Assembly: GCA_002105175.1 (NCBI GenBank)
Contig: MCGE01000006.1
Span: forward strand, 124,001-188,000
Reading direction: 5' to 3'
DNA: 64,000 bases
Origin: Absidia repens
Taxonomy: Eukaryota > Mucoromycota > Mucoromycetes > Mucorales > Cunninghamellaceae
Shown: in pieces, positions 1 to 9,700 of the stretch
Layout of the letters: each line of letters begins with the position of its first letter
Numbering within the stretch: the stretch's first letter is position 1
Translations under genes and position numbers: made by a program
The notes under the pieces: model-generated
What the model saw: only the letters and a program-made list of their open reading frames with translations
Database searches by the model: none
What the model was told of the DNA's origin: nothing

Positions 1-608
1 TCTTCACCACGCATAGCATAATCAAGGTAGCGGGACCAATGGAGATCAAGATCGACTTCACCAAGATTCATCACTTTTTCGAAAGCTCTGATAAACTTAT
101 CGACCGATGTAAAAGAGGGGAGCTCACCATTTATCATAGTTTGCCCTTCCACTTGGAATACCGGGATTTCATTTATGAACCTGAAGTGGGGTGCAGAGGA
201 GACAGCAGGAGGAGCAACAGAGGGAGCATGTGCTAGAGTACGGTTGATTAGGGCAATCTTGGATTCCAATTCATCCAAAACCTTTCTTTCATCGACCAAA
301 GAGGGATCATCAGAGTTGGCGGCGGCATGTAAGACATAGGCCATTGTTTTTTCTTGAGCTTCTTTCACATAGGTGTCATGTAATTCCTTCAACGTGGGCT
401 TAGGGGCATGCTTGGAGGCAGAAAGACCAGGTGTACCAGCAGTAGGGGTAGGAATGACATCAGGAGAAACAGTAGTGGCAGAGGTGGCATCAACTTCCAT
501 GGCTACAGCAGATGAAGGAGTGGCATCAATTACAGTGGCGGTAGGATCAACATTGATGGCATCAGCGGAGCTTGAAGGTTGAGCAGTAGAACGGGTAGTA
601 GCAGGCAT
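1..608 (-). CDS. Partial gag of a chromovirus-type Ty3/Gypsy element (runs off the window)
   Basis: An open frame of about 202 codons starts at an ATG at 608-606 and continues to base 1 without a stop. The N-terminus is rich in Ser, Thr, Pro and Ala. It then contains a segment (EIPVFQ, later SVDKFIRAFEKVMNL and DLHWSRYLDYAM) that matches in order the gag of the intact element at 6726-11480 (SIPIFQ, SVASFIRKFEKVMDLY, NTHWKSYLSYAM). Gag forms the cytoplasmic virus-like particle. The frame begins 61 bp inside an LTR and leader with the same layout as the other two chromoviruses here, which supports the start. Zinc knuckle and pol lie outside the window. The sequence alone shows no internal break. 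Identity as gag rests on homology to its neighbours and is strong; completeness of the element is unknown. Confidence 0.85.
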   Translation of the reverse strand, partial: MPATTRSTAQPSSSADAINVDPTATVIDATPSSAVAMEVDATSATTVSPDVIPTPTAGTPGLSASKHAPKPTLKELHDTYVKEAQEKTMAYVLHAAANSDDPSLVDERKVLDELESKIALINRTLAHAPSVAPPAVSSAPHFRFINEIPVFQVEGQTMINGELPSFTSVDKFIRAFEKVMNLGEVDLDLHWSRYLDYAMRGE

Positions 609-655
609 ATTGAGTTTAAAATAGATTTTTGTAAAAAGATGAAAATAAAATAATA

Positions 656-669
656 TTCACTTAAAAAAA
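656..669 (-). promoter_or_regulatory. Primer-binding-site region of the left chromovirus
   Basis: Read on the minus strand, TTTTTTTAAGTGAA follows the LTR immediately. The identical 14-mer follows the 5' LTR of both other chromoviruses in the window. It has no TGG complement to a tRNA 3' end. Its TTAAGTGA is complementary to TCACTTA near the predicted transcript 5' end in the LTR, which points to self-priming. The position is seen; the function is inferred. Confidence 0.6.
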
Positions 670-969
670 TGTAATATTTGATAAAATAATAAGAAGACGT
701 TATAAGAAATAAGTGATATAACAGATATGGTTTTTATTGAATAAAATGAGGAAGGGTTTTTATAATAAAATGGGGAAAAGAAGGCTGTGCTAGTTGTGGC
801 TGTGGATATGGTCGAAGAATGGTAATTTGAGGCTATGGAAAGTTGGTTATCTGTAGATATAAGTATATATGCCTAAGTAGTGGATACTCGAGGCTGTGTT
901 TTATACCTGTATAGGAATGACAAGTGTGATAGTGTGGGAAATGATTAGTGACAGATGACAAATACGACA
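670..969 (-). mobile_element. 5' LTR of the left chromovirus (300 bp)
   Basis: On the minus strand it starts TGTCGTATT, like the LTR of the intact element (TGTCGTATTCC), and ends ...ATATTACA next to the primer-binding region. Inside are TATTATAAAAACC (TATA-like), AATAAAAACCATAT and TATCACTTATTTC, in the same order and spacing as in the 406-bp LTR. The 5 bp outside (ACTCC at 970-974) would be the target duplication, but its partner lies beyond base 1, so this cannot be checked here. Confidence 0.8.
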
Positions 970-1603
970 ACTCCATCGAGAGAGCAAAATTTTATCGGTC
1001 TCAAAATGTGTGAAAATTGCTGCTACGTTGTGAATGATCGGAAGTAGGTGCTTTTTATTATATGCTGTGTGTGAGGAAATTAATGCTGATATAATATTGA
1101 TTGGGATTGTATATTTTTATTAAACAGTATTAAAGACAAACTGTCATCAGACTTTTAAAGCTCAGCTAGTAGATTACCAGTGCTAAAACGGTGCTGCTTT
1201 TTGCTGCTTTTCACTACCCAATCCTACCCCTCTATTTCTCTTTTCCACCAATCAATTCTTCCAATTTTCCCTTTTCCAACTTAGCTCTGAGAATGAACTT
1301 GCTAAATTAGACGAGATTATTACTTCTGCACCCCACTGAGGCATAATCACTCAGAACGATTTATTTGTAAATCATGGAAAATATCATTTTTCGCTGAAAA
1401 TGAGCTGAGGCCCTATATAACCCACTTTGGGATGAAATGCAGAGGACTCAATAAACTAAATACTCTATATTTTTTTTCACACAAGCACATGCCCGTTCTT
1501 TTTCTACGCCAAAATATATACAGTATACATTCCTGATCTACGAAAGATGGTTCACAACGTATTTTCAATGTTTCTATATTGATTCCAGGTCGATTTGAGT
1601 AAA
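970..1603. other. AT-rich spacer without a supported gene
   Basis: No frame with coding character was found. The stretch holds short open frames only, and around 1475-1520 a fragment (CACAAGCACATGCCCGTTC, then TTTTTCTACGCC) that resembles sequence in the repeat array near 22.6 kb, so it is probably decayed repeat DNA. Confidence 0.5.
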
Positions 1604-2425
1604 ACATACTATTCTTGTTTGGTAGTCTATCCCTATACTATGGTGATCTATTTTCTAAACCAATTTTGTACGGTAAATGCCTCTACATGCTATAATGTTG
1701 TAAGAAATACTGAAGCATAGGGGCTTGTTATTATGGCTGTAGGCTTTCCCGACTTTGTTTTGGCTTTGTTAACGGCCCTCCCAGATTTTTCTGTGACGGG
1801 ATGGAATATCAAAGCCCGCCCCGCCTGAATTTATTTTTCATGCGGCATCCCCCATTTTCTCTCTCTTTCTTTCTTTCTTTTTTTTTTTTTTTTTAACAAA
1901 CAATCATTTTCTGTTAGGACTAGTTTAGAAGGGTTTTAGAAAAGGGATTACAAGGTGAATGGGGAAACCCTTTGATTTTGATTCTAGGATGTTGAGGAAT
2001 GGCTTGATTAGCTTGGTATGTCTCTTTTCTTCAATAAAACATGTCTGCTTCAATAAAACTTGACTTTGCTTCAATAAACCTTGTCTTTGCTTCAATAAAA
2101 TCTGTCTTTTGCTTTAAAAGATGTGTGTTTGCTTCAATGATATGTGTGTAAATCTTCATTAGGATTTGGAGATCCCCTTTAGAGATCCCTTTTTTTTATT
2201 TGACATCGTTCCTTCTACTCCATTCATCTAGACTAGCACCTCTCTCAACTAGTATTAGCGACCCCTATTTTTACATCTTCTTTCTTTTTAGTATAGTATT
2301 GACTACAGTATCATGATTCAATAAACGCTTTTTTATTTTGCATTGAACAATGGGAATACTAAGCTATTCTATTGTGATAGGCTATTTTACATACTATTTT
2401 ATTGCGGTAGGCTATTCTACATATT
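1604..2425 (+). repeat. Family R unit A (head plus core plus tail)
   Basis: The head (1604-1895) is repeated directly at 3846-4130 and, inverted, at 18530-18722. It carries GGCTGTAGGCTTTCCCG and the motif AAAGCCCGCCCCGCCTGAAT, then a pyrimidine tract. The core at 1916-1990 begins GGACTAGTTTAGAAGGG and contains ATGGGGAAACCC. It is followed by four TTCAATAAA-type modules and by GGAGATCCC repeats. No long frame exists, so this is probably a non-coding dispersed or tandem repeat. See the family R finding for the copy list. Nature unknown. Confidence 0.75.
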
Positions 2426-2773
2426 TGTTGTATTTTGCATATGAATGTAGCAATGAAATAAAATAAAATGTGACATTGATGTAAATCATGCACAATGTAA
2501 GTGAAATAAAAATAAATTCAAATACAGCGCTACAATGCAAGGGCTCAGATCATATATGGGTGTCATGATCTGATTTCACTTTTTCATGTGTTTGAAAAAG
2601 AAACCCATTTATCATATCAAACCGTAGTAGTAGTTATACTGTTTCATACCATAATCACATCATTATAAAAAGATGCTTGATTTATATCAAATAAAGGTTA
2701 TCAACATTCTCATCTTATTTTTTATTTTTTATTTTACTTTTATTTTATTTTATAAAAAACCTAAACTACAACA
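2426..2773 (+). mobile_element. Solo LTR (348 bp), family S
   Basis: It begins TGTTGTATTTTGC and ends ...AAACTACAACA, so the termini form a TGTTGT/ACAACA inverted repeat. It is flanked by the perfect 5-bp direct repeat ATATT (2421-2425 and 2774-2778). A second copy on the other strand at 22191-22527 also has its own duplication. It contains a TATAAAAAGATG box and AATAAA. No internal retroelement sequence is attached, as expected after LTR-LTR recombination. It interrupts the tail of family R unit A. Confidence 0.93.
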
Positions 2774-3349
2774 ATATTATTCTTTTATTGGTTTAAAAAG
2801 CCTAAAGCGATATTACTGCTTATGGCAGGCTCCATGGTCGAGATATTCCGGATTTATTGGATTTCTAGGGGGGGGAGGTGGCGGGCAGTTTAAGGGGGAT
2901 ATTGGAAGAAACAAAGGTAAGATAGTGAGGAGGCCAAGTGAATTTTGATGTCCAAGTAAAAATCTGTGTTTGAATGGCGGGCTATGGCTATAACGTAGAG
3001 GCGGTTATTATGGCTGTAGGCTTTAGCTGTGAGCTTATAGGCGTAAACTTTAGAGCAGTGTGCAATTAATTGTATGAGAGATGGATGGTTTGTTTGGTGA
3101 CAAAAAATGATTGTATAATATTTCTAAAGATGCATGGAAAATTTGAAGTCAAACGGTTTCGTAGTTCGTTTTATATAAAGCGAAGAAGAAAATATTGCAC
3201 GTTCACTAGATTTTGCAGGCTGTAAAGCCAGTGTGTGAATTCAACCGCCGCCGCCGGCAGCCTGGATTGTTCATGGAGAAAAAAAAATGCGAGCGCACAT
3301 CCAAAAAAAAAAAGACAAGTCAACGGGAATGAGCCAACATCTGTTCACT
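2774..3349. other. Spacer, mostly decayed repeat sequence
   Basis: No supported gene. It contains a run of G (about 2869-2876), a second short GGTTATTATGGCTGTAGGC segment (about 3002) related to the family R head, and a GCCGCCGCCGGC stretch near 3247 that precedes the next family R core. Confidence 0.5.
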
Positions 3350-3845
3350 GTTTTTGGCTCATTGTGGACCTGGTGGCTTTGGCTTTCTGTTAGAAATAGT
3401 TTAGAAGGGTTTTAGAAAAGGGATTTCAAGAAGCATGGGGAAACCCTTTCATTTTGATTGTAGAATCTTGGGGAAATGTCTTGATTAGCTTAGTACATGT
3501 AGATGTCTCTTTTCTTCAATAAAACATATCTCTGCTTCAATAAACCTTGTCTTTGTTTGAAAAAAATGTTTGTTTAGGCTTCATTAGAAGTTTGGAGATC
3601 CCTTTTAAAGATCCCTTTTGGAGATCCCTTTTTTAATGTACATCGTTCCTTCTTCTACACCAATCATCTAGACTAGCACCTCTCTCAACTAATATTAGCA
3701 ACCTCTATTTACATATTCTTTCCTTTTAGTATAGTATTGACTATTATGATTTAATAAAAGCTTTTTTATTTTGCAATGAACAATGGATGGCAAAGCCATT
3801 CTACTGTGGTAGACTAATCTGCATACTAATGAACATACTATTATA
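3350..3845 (+). repeat. Family R unit B (core and tail)
   Basis: Preceded by GTGGACCTGGTGGCTTTGGC, also present inverted at 18495-18520. The core at 3391-3465 contains TAGTTTAGAAGGG and ATGGGGAAACCC. The tail has TTCAATAAA modules and three GGAGATCCC-like repeats (3594-3632), then GACTAGCACCTCTCTCAAC, shared with unit A. No coding frame. Confidence 0.75.
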
Positions 3846-4131
3846 CTGTTCTACATACTATTCTTGTTTGGGAGTGTATCCCTATAGTGTGGTAATCTAT
3901 TTTCCAAACCAATTTCGTACGGTAAATGCCTCTACATGCTATAATGTTGTAAGCAATACTGAAGCATAGAGGCCTGTTATTCTGGCTGTAGGCTTTCCCG
4001 CCTTTGGATTTGTTTGTTGACGGGCCTCCCGATTTTTTGTGACGGGATTGAAAATCGAAGCCCGCTCCGCCTGAATTGTTTTTCAAGCGGCATCCCCATT
4101 TTCTCTCTCTCTTTCTCTTTCTCTTTCTTTC
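3846..4131 (+). repeat. Family R head of a third tandem unit, cut by an LTR
   Basis: A direct repeat of 1604-1895 (CTGTAGGCTTTCCCGCC, then GAAGCCCGCTCCGCCTGAAT, then CTCTCTTTCTCTTTC). The unit is cut at its pyrimidine tract by the LTR that starts at 4132. With units A and B it shows that family R was arranged head to tail with a period of about 1.1 kb before the insertions. Confidence 0.75.
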
Positions 4132-4507
4132 TGTCGTATTCCTGGTTCCTGATTAACAATATTTACAGTATGTCAAAGTATATATATCATCATCATTTGT
4201 CATCATCCACACATATCAGGCGCGCGGTTACCCATTGCGTTCCAACAATTGTACCTTGTTACTCTCCAGCATATCTTTATACTGGCTATGTTTCACTTGG
4301 TCTACAATCAAGGTCAAAGATTAATCATCTATCTATTCCATAATACACTATTTTATTCCCTCATCCTGAACTCTACCAATAATCCATTATCATCTACAAT
4401 AATCTATTATCATAAATTTATTATTCCAACTTCCGATTCCCCTAACTTCTACTATAAAAACCCACTGTCATTTTATTCAATAAAAACCATATCAATTGTA
4501 TCACTTA
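4132..4507 (+). mobile_element. Left part of an old chromovirus-type LTR (outermost level of the nest)
   Basis: Starts TGTCGTATTCCTGGTTCCTG and is clearly related along its length to the 406-bp LTR at 6260-6665 (many substitutions, same order, TATA-like CTATAAAAACCC near 4452). The similarity stops exactly after TATCACTTA at 4499-4507 and resumes at 16284-16292 with the same nine bases. No outer target duplication is visible (CTTTC on the left, GGCTC on the right). Confidence 0.85.
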
Positions 4508-4583
4508 GGATCAAGGTTAAAATAGACACTCCATAGTAATTTGAATTCCAAAACACAAATAGATCGTCATCAGGCTCTGCAAT
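4508..4583. mobile_element. Left half of a Mutator-like MITE with 45-bp TIR
   Basis: Positions 4508-4552 are the inverted complement of 16239-16283, with 41 of 45 matches by eye (shared block includes AGACACTCCATAGTAATTTG). The ends begin GG. The element is flanked by a 9-bp duplication TATCACTTA (4499-4507 and 16284-16292). After removing the later chromovirus the MITE is about 255 bp. Long TIRs with a 9-bp duplication are typical of Mutator-like elements. No transposase frame is present, so it is non-autonomous. Confidence 0.85.
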
Positions 4584-5036
4584 TGTGAAATAACGTATAT
4601 AAAGAAAAAAAGAAAAAAATAAAAAGTAGAAAATAAAAAAATAAGACGGGTAGAATTAAGTGAGATTCTTGTATATGGTTTTTATTAATAAAATGTCACT
4701 CTTTATATACTATATCTTATGTTTCATTAGAAGTAGATATTACATGGGTTTATTGTTATTATTATTTTTTATCATGATCATTATTTTTATTATGATCGTA
4801 TGATGTTCTGATATTAGGTGTATGGTGATATGATTGATGTTATTGCAAGGGTATTTTATTTTCTTTTATTCTATTTTATGGGACCTAATGATTTCATGAA
4901 GTGAATCATTATTTTCTTTTCTTCTATCACAATGTTGCGTGATTATTTATTTTTATCATGCAGTGTTCCTAATCGGAATTTCAATTTCTTCAGGAACAGC
5001 TTTTATTTTTATGCCATCATTTTTCATGATGCGACA
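4584..5036 (-). mobile_element. 3' LTR of the minus-strand chromovirus (453 bp)
   Basis: Minus-strand ends are TGTCGCATCATG and ...ATTTCACA. Matches 15646-16099 along its full length. One run of A is one base shorter here than in the partner LTR. Confidence 0.95.
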
Positions 5037-5050
5037 TTATCCCCTGCCAG
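5037..5050 (-). promoter_or_regulatory. Polypurine tract of the minus-strand chromovirus
   Basis: Read on the minus strand, CTGGCAGGGGATAA lies directly upstream of the 3' LTR start TGTCGC. This is the expected place for the plus-strand DNA primer of a retrotransposon. Confidence 0.7.
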
Positions 5051-5203
5051 TCTTTAACATAGACGATCAATCTTAAGTATTGGAGCGAATGAAATATATG
5101 TAATTAAATTGTTATTACTATTATTATAATTGTCATTACTATCGTTGTTATCATTACTTTTGTGTATATATATACCTGTATATATATATATGTATGTATG
5201 TAA

Positions 5204-5205
<2 letters not shown>

Positions 5206-5247
<42 letters not shown>
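5206..5247 (-). repeat. 42-base oligo(A) tract (sense strand) between the pol stop and the 3' LTR
   Basis: A run of 42 T on the plus strand, which is A in the element's sense. It begins a few bases after the pol stop at 5255. The unrelated inner element has a similar tract after its own stop (11504-11526). Confidence 0.85.
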
Positions 5248-5248
<1 letters not shown>

Positions 5249-5254
5249 TTATCC

Positions 5255-5839
5255 TTATTTTTCAAGATTTCTTTTACTCCAATATTCATTAATAGTATCT
5301 ATATCATCAAACATTTCTTTTGGCTCCCACGTATCGTCATCGGGAGTGTATCCTTTCCATCTTACTTTGTATTCGTATTTTCCGGGAGTGCCGCGATGAT
5401 TGACTATTGTGTCAACTTCCCATCGATCACTTTCAGATAAGATTGGGTCTTGTGATACGCTTTTGAGTGCTTCAGGAGGATAGGCTTTGGGAATGAAATC
5501 ACCATCTAGTTGTGCTAACTTGTATGAGCCACCTTTTGTCTTTTCAATTATTCTAAAAGGTCCTTTATATCTTGCTTCTAGCTGTGTAGATTTTATAGGC
5601 TTGGCAAGTGCAACTAGTGATCCAACCTGGAATTCAATAATTTTATGAGTTTCATTAAATCTTTTTTGTGATGCTTCTCGAACATCCTTCGTCCTTTGAA
5701 TTATTGCTGGCAATACAATGTCCGACATATCTTTTATTCTTTGATATACTTCTTTGTTATTATCATCGTCAGTTGATTTTGTAGTATGGTCAATTTCACT
5801 GCGATAGTTTTTGAATTCATTTAGTTTTCTTGCGAACAT
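5255..5839 (-). pseudogene. Integrase C-terminus and chromodomain, fragment of broken pol
   Basis: A 194-residue frame. The first two thirds match the integrase C-terminal region of the intact element (FEVGSLVALA-like segment, ARYKGPFRIIEKT). A chromodomain follows: WEVDTIVNHRG, YKVRWKGY, TWEPKEMF. In chromoviruses this domain directs insertion to marked chromatin. It connects to the upstream integrase piece through a frameshift between 5839 and 5917, where one T fewer than expected in a T-run (minus strand) moves the frame into a stop. Confidence 0.9.
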
Positions 5840-5889
5840 TAGGGAAAAAGGAGGTGAATTTGTGAGTCTAACGGTTTGTGCATTAATGG

Positions 5890-6259
5890 CTAACTGTACA
5901 GTTGGTAAAAATAATCCCAGTCTTTGCTTTGTCCTTCAATTTCTTTTTTTACTGTTTCTTTTACTGTTTTTACTTTATTTTCAGCAGCGCCGTTAGCTCT
6001 GGGATGATAAGGTGTTATAAGCCTGTGATCTATCCTATTTGATTTAATGATTAGTTTTATTAATTTGTTTACAAATTCAGTACCATTGTCTGATTGTAAT
6101 TTTTTAGGGAATCCAAATGTGCAGAATACATCTAATAATACTTCACTGATCGTGAGTGATGTTTTATCGGGGATTGGTTTTACAATGGTAAATCTGGTAC
6201 AAATGTCTACCATTACTAAAATGTATACATTTCCTCGATGTGTCTGTTCAAATGGTCCT
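5890..6259 (-). pseudogene. Integrase core, downstream half, separated by the inner element
   Basis: Contains the second catalytic Asp (QSDNGTEF) and the catalytic Glu context (HPRANGAAENKVK) of the DDE integrase. It picks up in frame exactly where the right-hand pol piece stops at 12043, after one copy of the GTCCT duplication is removed. It ends at a premature stop after DWDYF because of a one-base homopolymer difference. Confidence 0.9.
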
Positions 6260-6665
6260 TGTCGTATTCCTGGTTCCTGATTAGTAATATTTATGTCAAA
6301 ATATCCATACCATCATTATTTGTCATCATCCACACATATCAGGTACGCGGCTACTCATCGCGTCCCAACAATTGTACCTTGTCACTACCCAGCATATCCT
6401 TACACTGGCTATGTTTCACTTGGTCTACAATCAAGATCAAAGGTTACTCATCTATCTATTCCATAATACACTATTTTATTCCCTCATCTCGAACTCTACC
6501 AATAATCCATTATCATCTACAATCATTTATCATCATAGAAATTTATTATTACAACATCCGCTTCTCTAGCTTTTACTATAAAAACCCACTGTCATTTTAT
6601 TCAATAAAAAACCATATCAATTGTATCACTTATTTACTCTTGTCTTTATTTTTACAAACATTTCA
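6260..6665 (+). mobile_element. 5' LTR of the intact chromovirus (406 bp)
   Basis: Ends TGTCGTATTCC and ...ACAAACATTTCA. TATAAAAA at 6577-6584 is a likely core promoter; transcription would then start near 6605-6616, just before ATCAATTGTATCACTTA. AATAAA lies at about 6603-6608. Confidence 0.96.
6577..6584 (+). promoter_or_regulatory. TATA-like box in the 5' LTR
   Basis: TATAAAAA, placed about 30 bp before AATAAAAAACCATATC. The same layout (TATA, AATAAAAACCATAT, TCACTTA) recurs in the LTRs of the other two chromoviruses, which supports a shared promoter architecture. Confidence 0.6.
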
Positions 6666-6682
6666 TTTTTTTAAGTGAATAC
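6666..6682 (+). promoter_or_regulatory. Primer-binding-site region, probably self-primed
   Basis: TTTTTTTAAGTGAATAC directly follows the LTR. It does not match the 3' end of a tRNA (no TGG). The reverse complement of its last 12 bases, GTATTCACTTAA, matches GTATCACTTA at 6623-6632 with a one-base bulge, close to the predicted RNA 5' end. This resembles the self-priming of Tf1/sushi-type chromoviruses. Confidence 0.65.
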
Positions 6683-6725
6683 TCATTTTTATTTATTTAT
6701 CCAAACTCTATCTTTTCTCTCTGCC

Positions 6726-9700
6726 ATGTCCAACTTTAACGAATTTGTCTCTGCTGCTGAAGGTGAAGCTATTATGCAAGGTGTTGCTGCTGTCTCGTCC
6801 TCCCCTGCTGCTCCTTCCTCTGCTCCTGCTCTCACCGATCTCCAAGATGAAGACATTGTCATGACCTCTTCTGCCGATTCCAAACATGCACCAAAGCCCA
6901 GTCTTCAGGAAAAGTTGGCAGAACTCCGCTCCGAAGCCAAGGAATTGTCCATCTTTTTCACCTTCATGGATTTTGATGACCCTGCATACAACCAAACCAA
7001 AACCAAGCTGGATTTATATGCCGACAAGATCAAGACCTTGGAAAAACATTTTGTCAACTTGGATCAAGAAGCTGTGAACCCTCGTATTCTTGGTTCCATC
7101 CCAATCTTCCAATTGCCCTCTCACGCCAAGGTGAACCATAATTTGATTGTTTTTGACTCTGTGGCCTCCTTTATACGCAAGTTTGAAAAGGTAATGGATC
7201 TTTACAAGTTGGACCTCAACACCCACTGGAAATCTTACTTGTCCTACGCCATGGCTGGTGAAGACGTGGACATCTGGTTCTCTGGCCAACTCAAATCATT
7301 TAATGGTACCTGGTCTGAAGCGAAAACCATTCTGGAAGATGCATTCAGCGTCAAGGATCGTCTTATTACCAGCACTTTGGACTTCTTCTCTGTCACCATG
7401 AATGCCAAGGAATCGGTAGCCGACTTTGGATTGCGGTTCAAGAATCTTGCCCATGAAGCTCAGTGGTCCGACGACAAAACCAGTGCCATGCTGTGTCTCC
7501 GTGCTCTTCCTCGTGTCCTTCAAGGCAATGTGCTTGGCTCCTTCCACGGAAACTCTTCCCCCGGTGATCTTCCTGCTACAGCATCTGAAGTCTTGAAGAT
7601 TGCTAACAAGGTCAGCCGCCAAAAGCGCTCCTTCGGTGATGATGGTGATGATGATGTGGTCCCCCACAAGAAAAAGAACTCTTCGGGACGTCATAACAAG
7701 AATCTCTACTGCAGCCATCACGGCTCTGGCTCCAACCATTCGTCCGCCGAATGCCGCCAACTGAAAACCAACAACAGCAACAACAGCAACAACAACCGTC
7801 GTACCGGTTTCTCTTCTGCTTCCTCTTCTTCTGCTTCCTCCTCTTCTTCTGCTTCCTCCTCCTTCCCTTCCTCTGCCAGCACCATCCGCAACCCTTGCTA
7901 TCATTGCAAGAATGTCACTTGGTCCCCGCAACATGACAAGGAATGCCCCGTGAAGCAAGCCAAACTGGCAAGAAAACCTTTTGTTCGTTCTCTCCGTTTG
8001 CCTCTGGCCAACCATCCTGCTGACTCTGCCCTTGTGGATTTAAATGAATCCATGGAAGCCATACGAGTGCAAGCTCACGATGACTCTATGACAGGTAACA
8101 CACCTAAAAAATACATCAATGCAATCACACAATCATCTAATACAAATTTTGTTTTCCCTCTTTTGCTACAGAGTAAACAAGCCATGGCTTTACTAGACAC
8201 CGGCGCAGATATATCAGTGATTAGCATAGATTTTTTAAAAAATAATAATATTTTATTTAATAAAACAGATCATGATTCTATCCCTAAAACTACTCTACAT
8301 CTAGTTGGAAAAAATAACACTATACTAAGTTACGGCAAAACACATCCTGTTCAAATTGAATTCAACAATGTATCTAGATCACATTCCTTCGAAGTACTAG
8401 ATCTTGCTGATGGCCTTGATTGCTACATCGGTAATGACTTGCTTGACAAATTCGGAGTGATGATCAGTAACTTGCCACACACTTGGCCAAATCATGATTT
8501 GCATACACCAAAAGAAAATCACCATGTTGATAATCCACCTGTTCCTAATGATTCACCGGCTGGTACCCTACAGGAAAGAGAAAACTTCCTACAGCTGATT
8601 AAACCATACACAGAAAAAAATCAACAGATTCCGATTACCTCTTTTTGTCCACTAGAAGAATCCATCATCAGATTGGATACACCTACTTTGACTACAGAGC
8701 GTACAAATCATCGACAATATCCTATCGCTATAAAGATGCAGCCGTTGGTGGATGAAGCTGTTGCACAATGGTTGAAGGATGGCACAGTCGTTGAAGCCCC
8801 AGTCAATACCACATGGAATAGTCCATTGACTTTGGCACCTAAGAAAGATGAAAAAGGATTAGTATCTGGCTATCGACCCTGTCTCGACCCACGCCATATC
8901 AATAAACATCTAAAAGATGACATTTTTCCTTTACCTTTAATCAAAGATATCTTCGAAGGTATGCATGGTGCCACCGTGTTCACCACATTGGACTTGAAAA
9001 GTGCATTCCATCGTTTTAAAATTCATCCAGATGACCAACATAAGACAACCTTCACACATAGAGGACGTCAATACATGTTCCAAGGAGCACCCTTCGGTCT
9101 AAAACCATTGTCAGCAAAATTTCAACGAGTCATGAATACTATATTCAAGCATTTACCGTTTATCCATACATTTGTTGATGATGTCGTCGTCTATTCCCCA
9201 GATATGAAGTCGCACATCGCACATGTCTGCACAGCCATAGAACGGTTAACAGAAGCCAACCTAATCTTGAATCCAAAGAAATGTCATTGGGCACAAACTG
9301 CAGTATATCTACTTGGTTTTTGCGTGTCTGACAAAGGCTATGATCTTGATCCCCGAAAGGTTTGCAATGTATTGGAATGGAAACGTCCGACATCTGGTAA
9401 AGGTGTTCAGCAATTTCTTGGTATCGTCAACTATTTCCGTAGCCATCTTCCTAATGTCGCTGCCTTGACCGCACCATTGGATGCTTTGCGCTATGCTGAT
9501 GCTATCACAGAAAAAGAATGGACATCAGTTCATGATCAACATTTCCACATGATTAAACAACAATTACAAAGTAATACACTTTTGCACTTCCCTGATCCAG
9601 ACCAACCATTCTACGTTGCCACAGATGCATCCAATTACGGAATAGGTGCTGCCTTATACCAAATCATTAACGGCAAGGAACGTTTCCTCGGATACATGGC

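Noticed and set aside
6259..6678. Frames of 65-147 codons in the LTRs at 4.2, 6.3 and 11.7 kb
   Set aside because: They repeat because the LTR repeats; they overlap promoter and terminator signals and have no homology to proteins.
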